DNA of 64,000 nt from Emergencia sp. 1XD21-10 (lineage in GTDB: Bacteria; Bacillota; Clostridia; Peptostreptococcales; Anaerovoracaceae). The notes beneath the pieces were generated by a model. That model was not told the origin of the DNA. It was given only the letters and a program-made list of their open reading frames with translations, and searched no databases. The translations under genes were made by a program, and so were the position numbers. Below are positions 1 through 8,305 of this stretch, in pieces. The first letter of the stretch is position 1. Each line of letters opens with the position of its first letter. The stretch lies in contig NZ_QWEQ01000003.1 in NCBI RefSeq assembly GCF_009936045.1, positions 124,001-188,000 of the forward strand. The letters are read 5' to 3'.

Positions 1-179
1 GGCAGTTCTTCCTCTGGCTCGGCGTTCTCCACAACCTCCGCAATCTCCGCAAAGGCTTCGGTCTGCTCGTCTATCTGCTGATAATGGCTGTAAATCTTGA
101 AGCCGCAAAAAACCGCCGCTCCCAAAAAGGCAACAGCGGCGGCAATACAGATAATGGATTTATAGTTTTTTAAATTCAT
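1..179 (-). CDS. srtB: Class B sortase, N-terminal part (truncated by window edge)
   Basis: The start codon at 179 follows an AGAAAGGAA ribosome site. The visible 59 residues begin MNLKNYKSIICIAAAVAFLG, a single hydrophobic membrane anchor. A short Tyr/Gln-rich segment (KIYSHYQQIDEQT) and an acidic linker (AEIAEVVENAEPEEE) follow, as in the N-termini of clostridial class B sortases. The catalytic part lies outside the window. The position downstream of VirB4 matches the sortase position in Tn1549-like elements. Its likely substrate is the TPKTG-ending adhesin at 39263-43411. The family call rests on the N-terminus and context only. Confidence 0.6.
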   Translation of the reverse strand, partial: MNLKNYKSIICIAAAVAFLGAAVFCGFKIYSHYQQIDEQTEAFAEIAEVVENAEPEEEL

Positions 180-244
180 AGGCTTTTTTTCCTTTCTCTA
201 ATCCCTGCCCTGCTTTCTGGGCAGAACAACATTTTTTCATAGCT

Positions 245-649
245 TTACCGTGTATGCTCTGCCTGCTTTTTAGGGGCGGGTAAATCCCTGCAATATTCGG
301 GATACCTTACCTTGATGCCCTCCATGAAATACGGGGCAAACTCGCAGCAGAACAATTCCTCTGGCGTAAAATATTTCTCACGCCCCTCCTCCGCATATCC
401 GTTCCAGAGGTTAAAGGCAAGGTGGCAGACCTTGACCGTCCCGCTTGTCTGCCATCCTGCGTGCATCCCCTCTGGCTCAATGCAGTCTGTCTTAAAATCG
501 AACATGGAATTGATATTCTTCCTCGTTTCCTCCGCAATCCCCATCACATAAAAAAATGCCCTGTGGTAACAGTCGTTGACCTTGCATTTCATCATGTTTT
601 CCAGAAAGAAATCACGGTGGGCAGCGTTGCGGAATCTTATCTCTGACAT
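245..649 (-). CDS. DUF6075 family protein
   Basis: The 134-aa protein starts at an ATG behind AAAGGAG. Recognisable family features are an N-terminal (I)RFRNAAHRDFF segment, a central NDCYHRAFFYVMGI segment, GMHAGWQTSGT, and LAFNLWNGY before a C-terminal EFAPYFMEGIKVRYPEY. These match my memory of DUF6075, a family found in conjugative elements and phages of Firmicutes with no assigned function. It is soluble, with no signal or membrane segment. It lies between virB4 and srtB in the transfer operon, separated from virB4 by a nested hairpin. Confidence 0.75.
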   Translation of the reverse strand: MSEIRFRNAAHRDFFLENMMKCKVNDCYHRAFFYVMGIAEETRKNINSMFDFKTDCIEPEGMHAGWQTSGTVKVCHLAFNLWNGYAEEGREKYFTPEELFCCEFAPYFMEGIKVRYPEYCRDLPAPKKQAEHTR

Positions 650-672
650 AGAAAATCTCCTTTCCTTAATTC

Positions 673-709
673 GCCCTGCTTTCTGGGCATAAAGGTATGC
701 CCGCAGGGT
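673..709 (-). repeat. Nested intergenic hairpin, copy 1 of a dispersed element repeat
   Basis: An outer stem GCCCTGC/GCAGGGT encloses an inner perfect stem GGGCATA-AAGG-TATGCCC at 685-702. The same inner stem with loop GAGG recurs at 38463-38480, followed by related sequence. A third partial match, the arm CCCTGCTTTCTGGGCA, lies near 205-221 before srtB. All sit at gene junctions, so this looks like an RNA processing or partial termination signal. Function is inferred. Confidence 0.5.
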
Positions 710-715
710 GCTTTC

Positions 716-3049
716 CTAAACCTCGCCAAATTTGGTCGTCATCAGCTTATACAGCTCCGTATTGCGTGGGAACTTGTTGACGAACGGCACAAGGGAGCTG
801 CCTACTTTCAAAAGCCCCTGCCCCGCACCAACATTCGTGATATAGCTCATCTGAAGGTCGGAAATGTTAAGGAGCTTCGCAAGCTCGATGCGGTCTGTCG
901 ATGCCTGATTCAGCATGATAATAAATTCGCTGTTGGCAAGCATCGTCCTCGCCGTATGGCTCTGCAAGAGGTCGTCCACGTTCTGCGTAATTCCAGTACA
1001 GTACGCCCCATACTTACGCACACGTTTCCAGAGTGTAAAAAGGAAGTTCGCAGAATACTCATGCTGAAACAGCAGGTAAATCTCGTCAATGAAAATAAAG
1101 GTGTTCCTGCCTTTCGCCCTGTTCATCGTGATGCGGTTCAAGATGCTGTCGAGGACAACAAGCATACCGATAGGCTGTAACTGTTTGCCCAAATCCAGAA
1201 TGTCATAGCAGATAAGGCGGCTGTGGGTGTCCACGTTGGTATGCTTGGCAAAGGTATTGAGAGAGCCGTCCGTGAAAAGCTCAATCGCAAGGGCGATTTC
1301 CTGTGCTTCTGGCTCGTCCTGCTTCAACAGCTCCTCACGGAAGTCCTGCAAGGTCGGCGGCGTCCCCATATAGTTCCCCTGCTGATAGTAGCGGTACACG
1401 CCCGCCGTACAGCGGTCAATGATGGACTTCTGCTTTGCCCCCAGACTTGCACCGCCGATAAGCTGCTCGCACAAAGACAAAATAAACTCTGATTTCAAGA
1501 TGACGGGGTTTGCACCGTCGCCGTAATCAGAGTTCATATCCATAGCATTTATATGGTTTTCGCTTGTAGCGGAAATGTGAATAACTTCCCCCTGCATCGC
1601 TTTCACAAGAGGGGAGTACTCACGTTCGGGGTCTATAATAATTACATCTGCGTTAGGGTCGGTGAGGATAATATTTGTCATTTCCTCCTTTGCTGTGAAT
1701 GACTTGCCCGCACCAGACACGCCGAGGATAAAGGAATTTCCGTTCAGCAGATGGCGGCGGTTGGCGATAATCATATTTTTACTGATTACATTCTGCCCAT
1801 AATACACACCGTCCTTATGGTAAATTTCCTGCACACGAAACGGGATAAACACCGCAAGGCTCTCCGTGGTGAGGGTACGCAGGGCATCAATCTTCCTCAC
1901 TCCGAACGGCAGGGCGGTATTCAAACCGTCCATCTGCTGATACTTCAGCACGGCAAACTGGCAGAGATGTTTTCTCGCTGTCGTGAGTAATGCTTCAGTA
2001 TCATTGTCGAGCTGCTCTTTGGTGTCCGCCGTATGCACCATCGTAAGCACCGCAAACATCATTCTCTGGTCACGGGTCGTCAAATCATCGAGGAACTCCT
2101 TGCTTTCTTTCCTCTGCTGCTCCAAGTCGTAGGGGATAACAGCGGAAAAGTTGTTGTTCTGGTTCTGTTTCCGCTGCCAGTTCGTGATGTTCGTTTCCAC
2201 GCCCAAAAGACGGTTCTCCACCTCCCTCACGGCTTCGTCCGTAGGGACAGGGACGACATCAACGGAAAGCATCATGTTACGGTTTAACTCGCAAAGCTCC
2301 GCCACCATGCTGTCCTTGATATAGGCGGCATACTCACGCAGGAAAATCACACGCCCGTAACGGTTTCCGATGCGGAAATAATCTTTTTCAAATTCAAAAG
2401 AGTCTGGGCAGATATAGTCCTTGAAGTCGTGACCTTTCCGCATGGTCTGTGCCATGTCAAAAGAAAACGCCGTTTCCTCCCCTGTGCGGTAAAAATCATG
2501 GAAGATGCGGAGCTTATCATTGGCGTCCAGTTCCGTACATTTCGAGCCAAGACGGTTGAAATGCCCGATAAGGTCAGCACCCACACGGGCAAAATAATTC
2601 CTCGCTTCTTCGATGTTCTTCTTGCAGACGGAGATGGTCACATATTTGTCCTGCACGATGGAATTAGCCCCTGTCGCCTTGTCGAGCAGCATCTTGTTGT
2701 ACTCCTTACGGTATTTATCCAGATTGTCCTCTGCCATCGGGATAAGGATGGTCTGCTCAAAATCCGCTTTATTGAGCCTGCGGTTATTGATGGTGATTTT
2801 CGTGGTCGCCCCGCTGTCAAGGGCGTTTAAAAGCTCCGAGTATTCAAGGAACATCGCTTCTTTGTCCTCACGGCTCGCCACGGCATAGTTGATGTCCTCA
2901 AACTGAAAGGTCTTTGCATATTTGTTCCTGCCGACAAGGAAAATGCCGTCCTCCCACATGGTCTTTAACGGGATGACCGCCTGCACCGATTTCGGCACGG
3001 CGAATTTCTCCTTGTCCTGTTTGAACAGATTCCTGAGCGTCTTAATCAT
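716..3049 (-). CDS. VirB4-like conjugation ATPase
   Basis: This is the motor ATPase of the type IV secretion channel, acting at the inner face of the membrane. I chose the ATG at 3049 (777 aa) because GGAGG lies just upstream and it overlaps the prgI stop by 8 bases; a longer frame up to 3082 exists. A Walker A motif (ILGVSGAGKS) lies near residue 440 and a Walker B (TFIFIDEIYLLF) near residue 630. The N-terminal half (residues 1-330) is the variable VirB4/TraC domain. The order PrgI-VirB4 is diagnostic of Gram-positive conjugation modules of the Tn1549/Tn916 type. The protein looks complete. Confidence 0.95.
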   Translation of the reverse strand: MIKTLRNLFKQDKEKFAVPKSVQAVIPLKTMWEDGIFLVGRNKYAKTFQFEDINYAVASREDKEAMFLEYSELLNALDSGATTKITINNRRLNKADFEQTILIPMAEDNLDKYRKEYNKMLLDKATGANSIVQDKYVTISVCKKNIEEARNYFARVGADLIGHFNRLGSKCTELDANDKLRIFHDFYRTGEETAFSFDMAQTMRKGHDFKDYICPDSFEFEKDYFRIGNRYGRVIFLREYAAYIKDSMVAELCELNRNMMLSVDVVPVPTDEAVREVENRLLGVETNITNWQRKQNQNNNFSAVIPYDLEQQRKESKEFLDDLTTRDQRMMFAVLTMVHTADTKEQLDNDTEALLTTARKHLCQFAVLKYQQMDGLNTALPFGVRKIDALRTLTTESLAVFIPFRVQEIYHKDGVYYGQNVISKNMIIANRRHLLNGNSFILGVSGAGKSFTAKEEMTNIILTDPNADVIIIDPEREYSPLVKAMQGEVIHISATSENHINAMDMNSDYGDGANPVILKSEFILSLCEQLIGGASLGAKQKSIIDRCTAGVYRYYQQGNYMGTPPTLQDFREELLKQDEPEAQEIALAIELFTDGSLNTFAKHTNVDTHSRLICYDILDLGKQLQPIGMLVVLDSILNRITMNRAKGRNTFIFIDEIYLLFQHEYSANFLFTLWKRVRKYGAYCTGITQNVDDLLQSHTARTMLANSEFIIMLNQASTDRIELAKLLNISDLQMSYITNVGAGQGLLKVGSSLVPFVNKFPRNTELYKLMTTKFGEV

Positions 3050-3530
3050 AGTCTGCCTCCTTACGCTTTCTTGATTTTTCATTCTTCTTTCTTGCTTTTA
3101 CAGCCTGCTTTCTCCGCTTTCTTGCTTCTTTCCGCCTTTTCGCCCTGCGTTTTTTCTTCCTACGCTTTTTCTGTACGGCGGGCGTTCCCTTTTCATGGGC
3201 TTCAATGCTCTGTTTCAATGCTTCATAATAGAGGTTGTCTGGGAGAAACAGCACCCTTTTGGGCATTAAAAACTCCGATTTTATCCATGCCCACACGAAC
3301 TGCTCTGCGGTCATGCCGTTGTACCGTACAAAGCCCATCACCGCAAAGGGCGAAGCACCCAGAACGCACATCCAGCTCAAAGTTTCTGTGCCGAACCTGC
3401 CACGGAGAAGAAAAAACAATCCTACCGCAACGCCGCAGGCAAGGACAGAAAAAAGGAACTGCCGCATGGACAGCCCGAAGAACATACTCTCCGTATAATT
3501 ACGGATTTCCTTATTTATCTTTACTTCCAA
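3042..3530 (-). CDS. PrgI family membrane protein
   Basis: The 162-aa protein has the PrgI pattern: a short N-terminal beta segment (MEVKINKEIRNYTESMFFGL), two membrane helices (about residues 25-45 and 50-68), then a Trp-containing segment (EQFVWAWIKSEFLMPKRVL). The last 50 residues are an extreme Lys/Arg tail. PrgI proteins form part of the membrane scaffold with VirB4, and the stop overlaps the virB4 start. The basic tail is longer than I expect for the family and could contact DNA or the membrane; that is inference. Confidence 0.85.
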   Translation of the reverse strand: MEVKINKEIRNYTESMFFGLSMRQFLFSVLACGVAVGLFFLLRGRFGTETLSWMCVLGASPFAVMGFVRYNGMTAEQFVWAWIKSEFLMPKRVLFLPDNLYYEALKQSIEAHEKGTPAVQKKRRKKKRRAKRRKEARKRRKQAVKARKKNEKSRKRKEADYD

Positions 3531-3543
3531 TCATTCACACCTC

Positions 3544-3846
3544 CTATCGTTCCATTTCCTGTTTATGGCGGGGCGGGGTCTGCTTCTGCCGTTCCCTCTG
3601 GGGGAGTAAGAACGGCTCCCCTTCATTTTCACTTATGCGTGTGGGATAGCCTAACACCTTTAAAGCTTTCTGCAAATCTGCCACGCAATCCCTGTCTGGC
3701 TTGCAGACACCGATTGCCAGATACATCTGCAAATCCCCATACCATGATTCCTTTTCAAAATTATCTGCCCGAAAGAACACATCTTCCTTGATTTGCTCTA
3801 TCGGCGTTTCAAATATCCTGCGGTATTCCGCTTCAAAATCATACAA
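3544..3846 (-). CDS. Conserved element protein of unknown function
   Basis: I do not recognise the family. The 100-aa soluble protein starts at a TTG (3846) placed 7 bases after AGGAGG. It reads MYDFEAEYRRIFETP, then a middle YLAIGVCKPDRDCVADLQKAL segment, and a basic tail ending KQEMER. Similar short tails ending in ER occur on several neighbouring genes of the ICE. It sits tightly between prgI and a second small gene in the transfer operon, so an accessory role in conjugation is likely. Confidence 0.7.
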   Translation of the reverse strand: MYDFEAEYRRIFETPIEQIKEDVFFRADNFEKESWYGDLQMYLAIGVCKPDRDCVADLQKALKVLGYPTRISENEGEPFLLPQRERQKQTPPRHKQEMER

Positions 3847-3857
3847 AACAGCACCTC

Positions 3858-4067
3858 CTATCGCTCCATGCCAGATTTTCTCTTTGGGGGCTTCTTCTGG
3901 GACGGGTAGGGGATAAATTCTTCCTCCCCCACGATGATGCTGAACTCTGACCGAAGTATCGGGTGCGTTTCCTGTTTCTGATACTGGCGGATAAGGTCAA
4001 CCGCACTTTCCCTTGTGGCTGTGCTTGCCTGCTGTACTCCATCCTTAAAAATATAAACACGTTTCAT
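3858..4067 (-). CDS. Small conserved element protein of unknown function
   Basis: The 69-aa protein begins MKRVYIFKDGVQQASTATRE behind an AAAGGAGG site and ends in a Pro/Lys-rich tail (PSQKKPPKRKSGMER). No membrane segment or catalytic motif is visible. It lies 11 bases downstream of the gene at 3544 on the transcript's 5' side and 12 bases from the TrbL-like gene, so it is part of the same operon. Function unknown. Confidence 0.7.
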   Translation of the reverse strand: MKRVYIFKDGVQQASTATRESAVDLIRQYQKQETHPILRSEFSIIVGEEEFIPYPSQKKPPKRKSGMER

Positions 4068-4079
4068 CCGTCCCCTCCT

Positions 4080-4916
4080 TTACAAGCCCATCATTTCCCT
4101 TACAACACGGTCTGCCATCTTCACCGCCCCGACAAGGACAAGCATATTGAATACCAGTTCCCCGATATAGCTCCATACCATCGTGACCGCAGCCGCATCG
4201 GGATTGACTACGGGCGGGGATGCCGCAAACACCGAAAAGATAATGCAGGCAAGCACGATAATCGCACCCTCAAGGCATACCGCACAATAGCTCTTGATAA
4301 AGCTCCTGCCCACGTTCTGGCTCGGCTCTCCCGCAAAAGAGGAGAGGGGGACAGGGGCGATTGCGGTATAAAGGTACAGCTTAAAAAACCTGCCGTACAC
4401 CGACATTATCATAATGAACGACAGCACCGTGATGAACAGCCCGCCGATAAGCGTCACCGCCCATAGGGGTATGCTCTCGAAAAAGCCGCAGTCCTCCACG
4501 GCTGTCACAATCTCTGTCGGCAGCACCATCTTTTGTGCCGCCCCGAAGCCTGCGGCTTTCATTATGGTTGAAATCACGCCCTGCACTATCTGGAATAAAG
4601 CCATCATCAGCTCCAAGCCATAAGTCACCGCTCCTTTGGCAAGGGCGAAGCGGATAAAGAGCTTTACTGCGTGTTCGGGCTTCTTGACCTGTGCGAAATC
4701 GCCGCAGGTACGCATCACGCCCACGACAAAGAACAGCACGAGCAGGGCAAGCCCGATTGCCTGCAACGCACCGTGGATGTCAACAATGACTTTCCATATC
4801 GCACCGCCTTTGAAATTCTCTGGGGATTGGGTAATGAGCTGCCATATCTCGGCTAACTTCTCATTCCAAGTGTTGAGGGCGTTCTCCAAGTTCTGGACTA
4901 CCCAGTTATCTGACAT
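4080..4916 (-). CDS. TrbL/VirB6-like conjugal transfer membrane protein
   Basis: The 278-aa protein follows a GGAGGTGG site and has several hydrophobic helices (about residues 50-70, 90-115, 150-180, 205-235 and 245-265), a topology like VirB6/TrbL inner-membrane channel subunits. The segment YTAIAPVPLSSFAGEPSQNVGRS resembles the conserved 'AP.....F......' signature of Tn1549-type TrbL proteins. It lies between the Maff2 and PrgI genes, where this subunit normally lies. Its role is to form part of the inner-membrane pore for DNA transfer. Confidence 0.85.
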   Translation of the reverse strand: MSDNWVVQNLENALNTWNEKLAEIWQLITQSPENFKGGAIWKVIVDIHGALQAIGLALLVLFFVVGVMRTCGDFAQVKKPEHAVKLFIRFALAKGAVTYGLELMMALFQIVQGVISTIMKAAGFGAAQKMVLPTEIVTAVEDCGFFESIPLWAVTLIGGLFITVLSFIMIMSVYGRFFKLYLYTAIAPVPLSSFAGEPSQNVGRSFIKSYCAVCLEGAIIVLACIIFSVFAASPPVVNPDAAAVTMVWSYIGELVFNMLVLVGAVKMADRVVREMMGL

Positions 4917-4941
4917 TCGACCACCTCCGTTCTTAAAATTG

Positions 4942-4982
4942 GATAACGGGGAAGTTCCGCAGGGCGGATCAACCCCGTTATC
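4942..4982 (-). terminator. Strong hairpin downstream of the Maff2 gene
   Basis: A perfect 10-bp stem GATAACGGGG (4942-4951) / CCCCGTTATC (4973-4982) encloses a second stem TCCGC/GCGGA. On the minus strand it is followed by CAATTTTAAG, a weak U tract. It may be a partial terminator or an RNA-stabilising processing site that makes the pilin-like Maff2 product more abundant than the downstream channel proteins. That role is inferred. Confidence 0.5.
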
Positions 4983-5030
4983 ACGTCTTATATCAGCCTG
5001 TTATTTCTATTCGCTGTCTTTTCCCACGCA

Positions 5031-5432
5031 TTAGCCTGTGATGAGTGTCAGAATCTCCTTTGCAAAGGTAATCACAACGCCGCCCGCAAGTGTCAGAAAT
5101 CCGTTCGCCCTTTGGGACGGGTCGTGGGATTTCAGCGACAAGCCCACCTGCACGATACCGAAGCCGAGCATAATCATGCCGACCGCCTTAATCAGTCCGA
5201 AGATGAAATTGGAGAGGTTGTTCACCACGGCAATCGGGTCATTGGCGGCAAAGGCGGTCGTTGTTCCAAAAATCATGCAGCATACCAAAGCGGCATACAC
5301 GGCAAACGCCTTTTTTGCCTTTCTGCCCATCGGCAGCTTCTGGGTTTCCTCTTTTCTGCCGAACGGCATAGAGGTATCCTTGTAAAGGGTTGCTTTGTTC
5401 TGGCTGTTCTCGTTCTTCTTAAAAAGTTTCAT
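5031..5432 (-). CDS. Maff2 family small membrane protein (VirB2-like pilin candidate)
   Basis: The 133-aa protein has an unusually long polar N-terminus (about 45 residues), a hydrophobic stretch with a signal-like end (VCCMIFGTTTAFAANDP), then two more helices separated by a short basic loop (LSLKSHDPSQRANG), ending FAKEILTLITG. This size and two-helix core match the Maff2 family, often compared with VirB2 pilins. It lies directly between virD4 and the trbL-like gene. AAGGAGG precedes the ATG. Confidence 0.85.
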   Translation of the reverse strand: MKLFKKNENSQNKATLYKDTSMPFGRKEETQKLPMGRKAKKAFAVYAALVCCMIFGTTTAFAANDPIAVVNNLSNFIFGLIKAVGMIMLGFGIVQVGLSLKSHDPSQRANGFLTLAGGVVITFAKEILTLITG

Positions 5433-5446
5433 AGGGTAAATCCTCC

Positions 5447-7240
5447 TTATAAATTGAATATTTCTTCCAAGTCCTCATCGGACAGAAGCTCGTAGGAAGT
5501 GCTGACGGCTTCTGGCGTAACAGCGTTCTTAGGAATATCGCCGTCAAACACAAGGGTTGCGACAGACTGCGTAGGTTCGCCGTGGATATAAGGCGGTTTT
5601 CCTCCGTCCGCTGTCAGTTTCACGTTCGGGTGTTTCAAAATATCATACTTAAAATCCATCACGGGGCGTTCCCCTCGCACAAAAAGAAGTGCGTAGCGGT
5701 TGTCGAGCATACGCACTTCGTCTGGGGTTAAAAGCTCACGCCCCGAAATCTGGTAGTTGGTGGAATAGTTGCCGCTCCGTCCAGAGCTTTTCCCGTAGGT
5801 GTTCGTGTCTATCGTGGATTTGCCGAGCAGCTCGCTCACAAACTTGTGCGTACTCTGCTCGTTGCCGCCCAGATAGAGGAACTCATCAGCGTTGCCGACA
5901 ATGCTTTCCCACTGTTTCTCAAACAGGGCTTTAAGCTGTGCCAGATTTTGCAGGATAATCGAAACGGATACGCCCCTTGACCTCATGACCGACAGTATCT
6001 TGTCGAAGTCATCGGGCAAACTGACGTTCGCAAATTCATCCATGATAAACTGGCAATGGACAGGCAGGCTCCCGCCGTACTTGTGGTCGGCAAGATAAAA
6101 TAGCTGTTGGAATAGCTGCGTGTATAAAAGTGACACTAAAAAATTAAAACTGGTGTCGTTGTCTGGTATCAGAGCGAACAATGCCACTTTCTTCTCGCCC
6201 AAAGACGGCAAATCAAGCTCGTCCGTGGCGGTCAGAGATGCAAGGCTCTCCAGATTGAACTTCTCAAGCCGTGCGGCAAGGGTTATCTGGATGCTCTTTA
6301 AGGTCTTGGCACTCCCGCTGTGGTAATCACGGTAATACTTCAAAGCGATATGCTCTGGGTTTACCATCTCCAAACGGTCAAACAGTTCGTCAAGCGGGCT
6401 TACATAGCTGTCGTCGTCCTCCCGTACCTCTCCTGCACGGAGCAGCTCCATCACCATCGGGAAATTCTGCTCCTCTGGCGGGGCTTCGTATTTCAGATAG
6501 AACACGAGGGATAAGAGCAGCATACTCGCCGCCGTGTCCCAGAACGGGTCTTGCGACTGTGAGCCTTTCGGCGTGGTCGCCTTAAACAGATTTGTAACAA
6601 GCCGCTGCACATCATTGTCATTCCTTAAATATACAAACGGGTTGTAACAATGGCTTCGGTGCATATTGATTAAATCAAGGACACGCACCTCATAGCCTTT
6701 CTTCTCAAGCAGACCTCCCGTGTCACGGACAATCTCGCCTTTCGGGTCTAAGATTACCATTGACGTATTGCACTGCATGACATTAGGTTTACAAAAAAAT
6801 CTGGTCTTTCCCGCACCAGAGCCGCCCACCACAAGGATATTCAAGTTCCTGCGGTGTTTCTTCCCGTCAAGCCCGATGCGGACATTCTGGGTCAGCAGCT
6901 TGTTCTCTGATGCGTCCTTATCTCGGTACTTCTTATTGAGCGTACCTGCGTTGCCCCATTTCGCAGAGCCGTGTTCCTCTCCCTTGCGGTAGTTCCTGCG
7001 TGTGGAGAAATAAACGCCGATTCCCATGCCGTAGGCAAGCAGAAAAATGAGGACAACTCTGGGAGTGTCCCCGCATACCGTTATCTGCAACGGATTCTCG
7101 ATTGCTACAGACAGGTTACTGATTATCTCCACGATGCCGCCGCTGACATAAGGGGCTGTCAGCAGGGCAAGCCATACAACAGGGATAATGCCGAACAGGG
7201 AGAGGATTACGCCTGCTTTATAATCGTCACCGTTCTTCAT
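5447..7240 (-). CDS. VirD4-like coupling protein (TraG/TraD family)
   Basis: The 597-aa protein has two N-terminal membrane helices (about residues 8-30 and 55-75) and then a cytosolic ATPase. A Walker A motif (LVVGGSGAGKTRFFCKPN) lies near residue 137, VILDPKGE follows, and a FIMDEFANV Walker B lies near residue 400. It recruits the relaxase-DNA complex to the channel. The start overlaps the small upstream gene by 14 bases without a strong ribosome site, so translation is probably coupled. Length and motifs are normal for the family. Confidence 0.95.
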   Translation of the reverse strand: MKNGDDYKAGVILSLFGIIPVVWLALLTAPYVSGGIVEIISNLSVAIENPLQITVCGDTPRVVLIFLLAYGMGIGVYFSTRRNYRKGEEHGSAKWGNAGTLNKKYRDKDASENKLLTQNVRIGLDGKKHRRNLNILVVGGSGAGKTRFFCKPNVMQCNTSMVILDPKGEIVRDTGGLLEKKGYEVRVLDLINMHRSHCYNPFVYLRNDNDVQRLVTNLFKATTPKGSQSQDPFWDTAASMLLLSLVFYLKYEAPPEEQNFPMVMELLRAGEVREDDDSYVSPLDELFDRLEMVNPEHIALKYYRDYHSGSAKTLKSIQITLAARLEKFNLESLASLTATDELDLPSLGEKKVALFALIPDNDTSFNFLVSLLYTQLFQQLFYLADHKYGGSLPVHCQFIMDEFANVSLPDDFDKILSVMRSRGVSVSIILQNLAQLKALFEKQWESIVGNADEFLYLGGNEQSTHKFVSELLGKSTIDTNTYGKSSGRSGNYSTNYQISGRELLTPDEVRMLDNRYALLFVRGERPVMDFKYDILKHPNVKLTADGGKPPYIHGEPTQSVATLVFDGDIPKNAVTPEAVSTSYELLSDEDLEEIFNL

Positions 7241-7424
7241 GGCACTTGCACGGGGCGACTTTTACTTTTCTGGTAGGGGCTTTGGAAACTTTGATAATCA
7301 GCTCGTCAACGGGGTCGGTGGGGCGTTCCTCCCTGACCTGCTCAGTACGCAGGGTGTTTAATGCGTTGAGCATGATGCTTTTATCATATTTATCCAGAGC
7401 CAAATGGTAGCGTTCTTCTTTCAT
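7227..7424 (-). CDS. Small conserved element protein, paralogue of 45827-46021
   Basis: I chose the ATG at 7424 (65 aa) because GGAGG lies 8 bases upstream; the longer frame starts with a GTG inside that site. The C-terminal half, DPVDELIIKVSKAPTRKVKV, is nearly repeated in the protein at 45827-46021 (DCVDELIIKVIHAPVKKLRV). The family name is unknown to me. It sits just upstream of virD4 and overlaps it, whereas its paralogue sits at the other end of the ICE. Confidence 0.65.
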   Translation of the reverse strand: MKEERYHLALDKYDKSIMLNALNTLRTEQVREERPTDPVDELIIKVSKAPTRKVKVAPCKCHEER

Positions 7425-7439
7425 GGGCTGCACCTCCGA

Positions 7440-8303
7440 TTAGCGTTCCTGCTCTTTGGATTTGGGCGGCTTGTTCTTCTCAAGGCTCTTATACATATCC
7501 GACTGGATTTCTCCGAGGACGTCACGCATCGAGCCAAGCTCGCCTTTGAACGCCTGCGTTTCCATGCCCTCAAATTCTTTCGGGAGCTTGTCAAAGTTAA
7601 AGCCTTTGGTGTCTACGCCATAGCGGGAGCTTACCATATAGGCGACGCAGAACGATTTGAAATCGGAATCGTCACGGTTTTCCTTATGCTTGAAATCAAA
7701 GACCGCCGCCGACACTTCCTTTGCCATGCTGACAAAGAGCTGTTCCTCGTTTAAGCCTGTGCGGATAAAAATAGTCTGCTGTGAGCTGTCGTAGAACGCA
7801 GGCAGCTCAAGGTCATCGACAGGCACAAAGGAAACGGGGCTTGCGTCAATCATCGCCGACACAAGCTCCCGCATGGTTTTCTGCTCCTGCGGCTGCTGCC
7901 TGTCCTTTGCCGAGGTCTGGGAAACGTCATAGACTACTTTGGCGTTGTAGCCGACCGCCTTTGAGCCGTCCTCCCGCTGATACTCTTTCCCCGGCTCAAG
8001 GATGGTAACTTTCTGTGCGTCCTTATCCACATAGACACGGCTCTGTTTCCAACTCCCATAATCTTTTAACTGTGTCGCTTCGGGCATCTGTGCCGATACC
8101 AGAATGGCGTTGTTGACGGAATAGCGGTCAAAATGCCCCTGCACGTCAAGGTACTGGCGGAAGCTGTCGCCGTTTGCCATCATTTCAGAGCAGGTATTGT
8201 CAATCAGCTCATAGGCTTCTTTCCGCTGCTCCTGTTTTGCGGCAGCCCATTCCTCTTTGTTAAAGGCTCTGCTGCCGCCGCTGAATACATCATAAATGCT
8301 CAT
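7440..8303 (-). CDS. ArdC-like N-terminal domain protein
   Basis: The ATG at 8303 follows AAGGAG and starts 2 bases after the pcfB stop, so I prefer it (287 aa) to the longer frame at 8336. The segment DRYSVNNAILVSAQMPEATQ and the following WKQSRVYV are typical of the ArdC N-terminal ssDNA-binding domain found in mobile elements (also called LtrC-like in older annotations). The C-terminal third (FEGMETQAFKGELG...) is unassigned. A role in protecting incoming single-stranded DNA is plausible. No zincin active site is seen. Confidence 0.75.
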   Translation of the reverse strand: MSIYDVFSGGSRAFNKEEWAAAKQEQRKEAYELIDNTCSEMMANGDSFRQYLDVQGHFDRYSVNNAILVSAQMPEATQLKDYGSWKQSRVYVDKDAQKVTILEPGKEYQREDGSKAVGYNAKVVYDVSQTSAKDRQQPQEQKTMRELVSAMIDASPVSFVPVDDLELPAFYDSSQQTIFIRTGLNEEQLFVSMAKEVSAAVFDFKHKENRDDSDFKSFCVAYMVSSRYGVDTKGFNFDKLPKEFEGMETQAFKGELGSMRDVLGEIQSDMYKSLEKNKPPKSKEQER

Positions 8304-8305
8304 GC

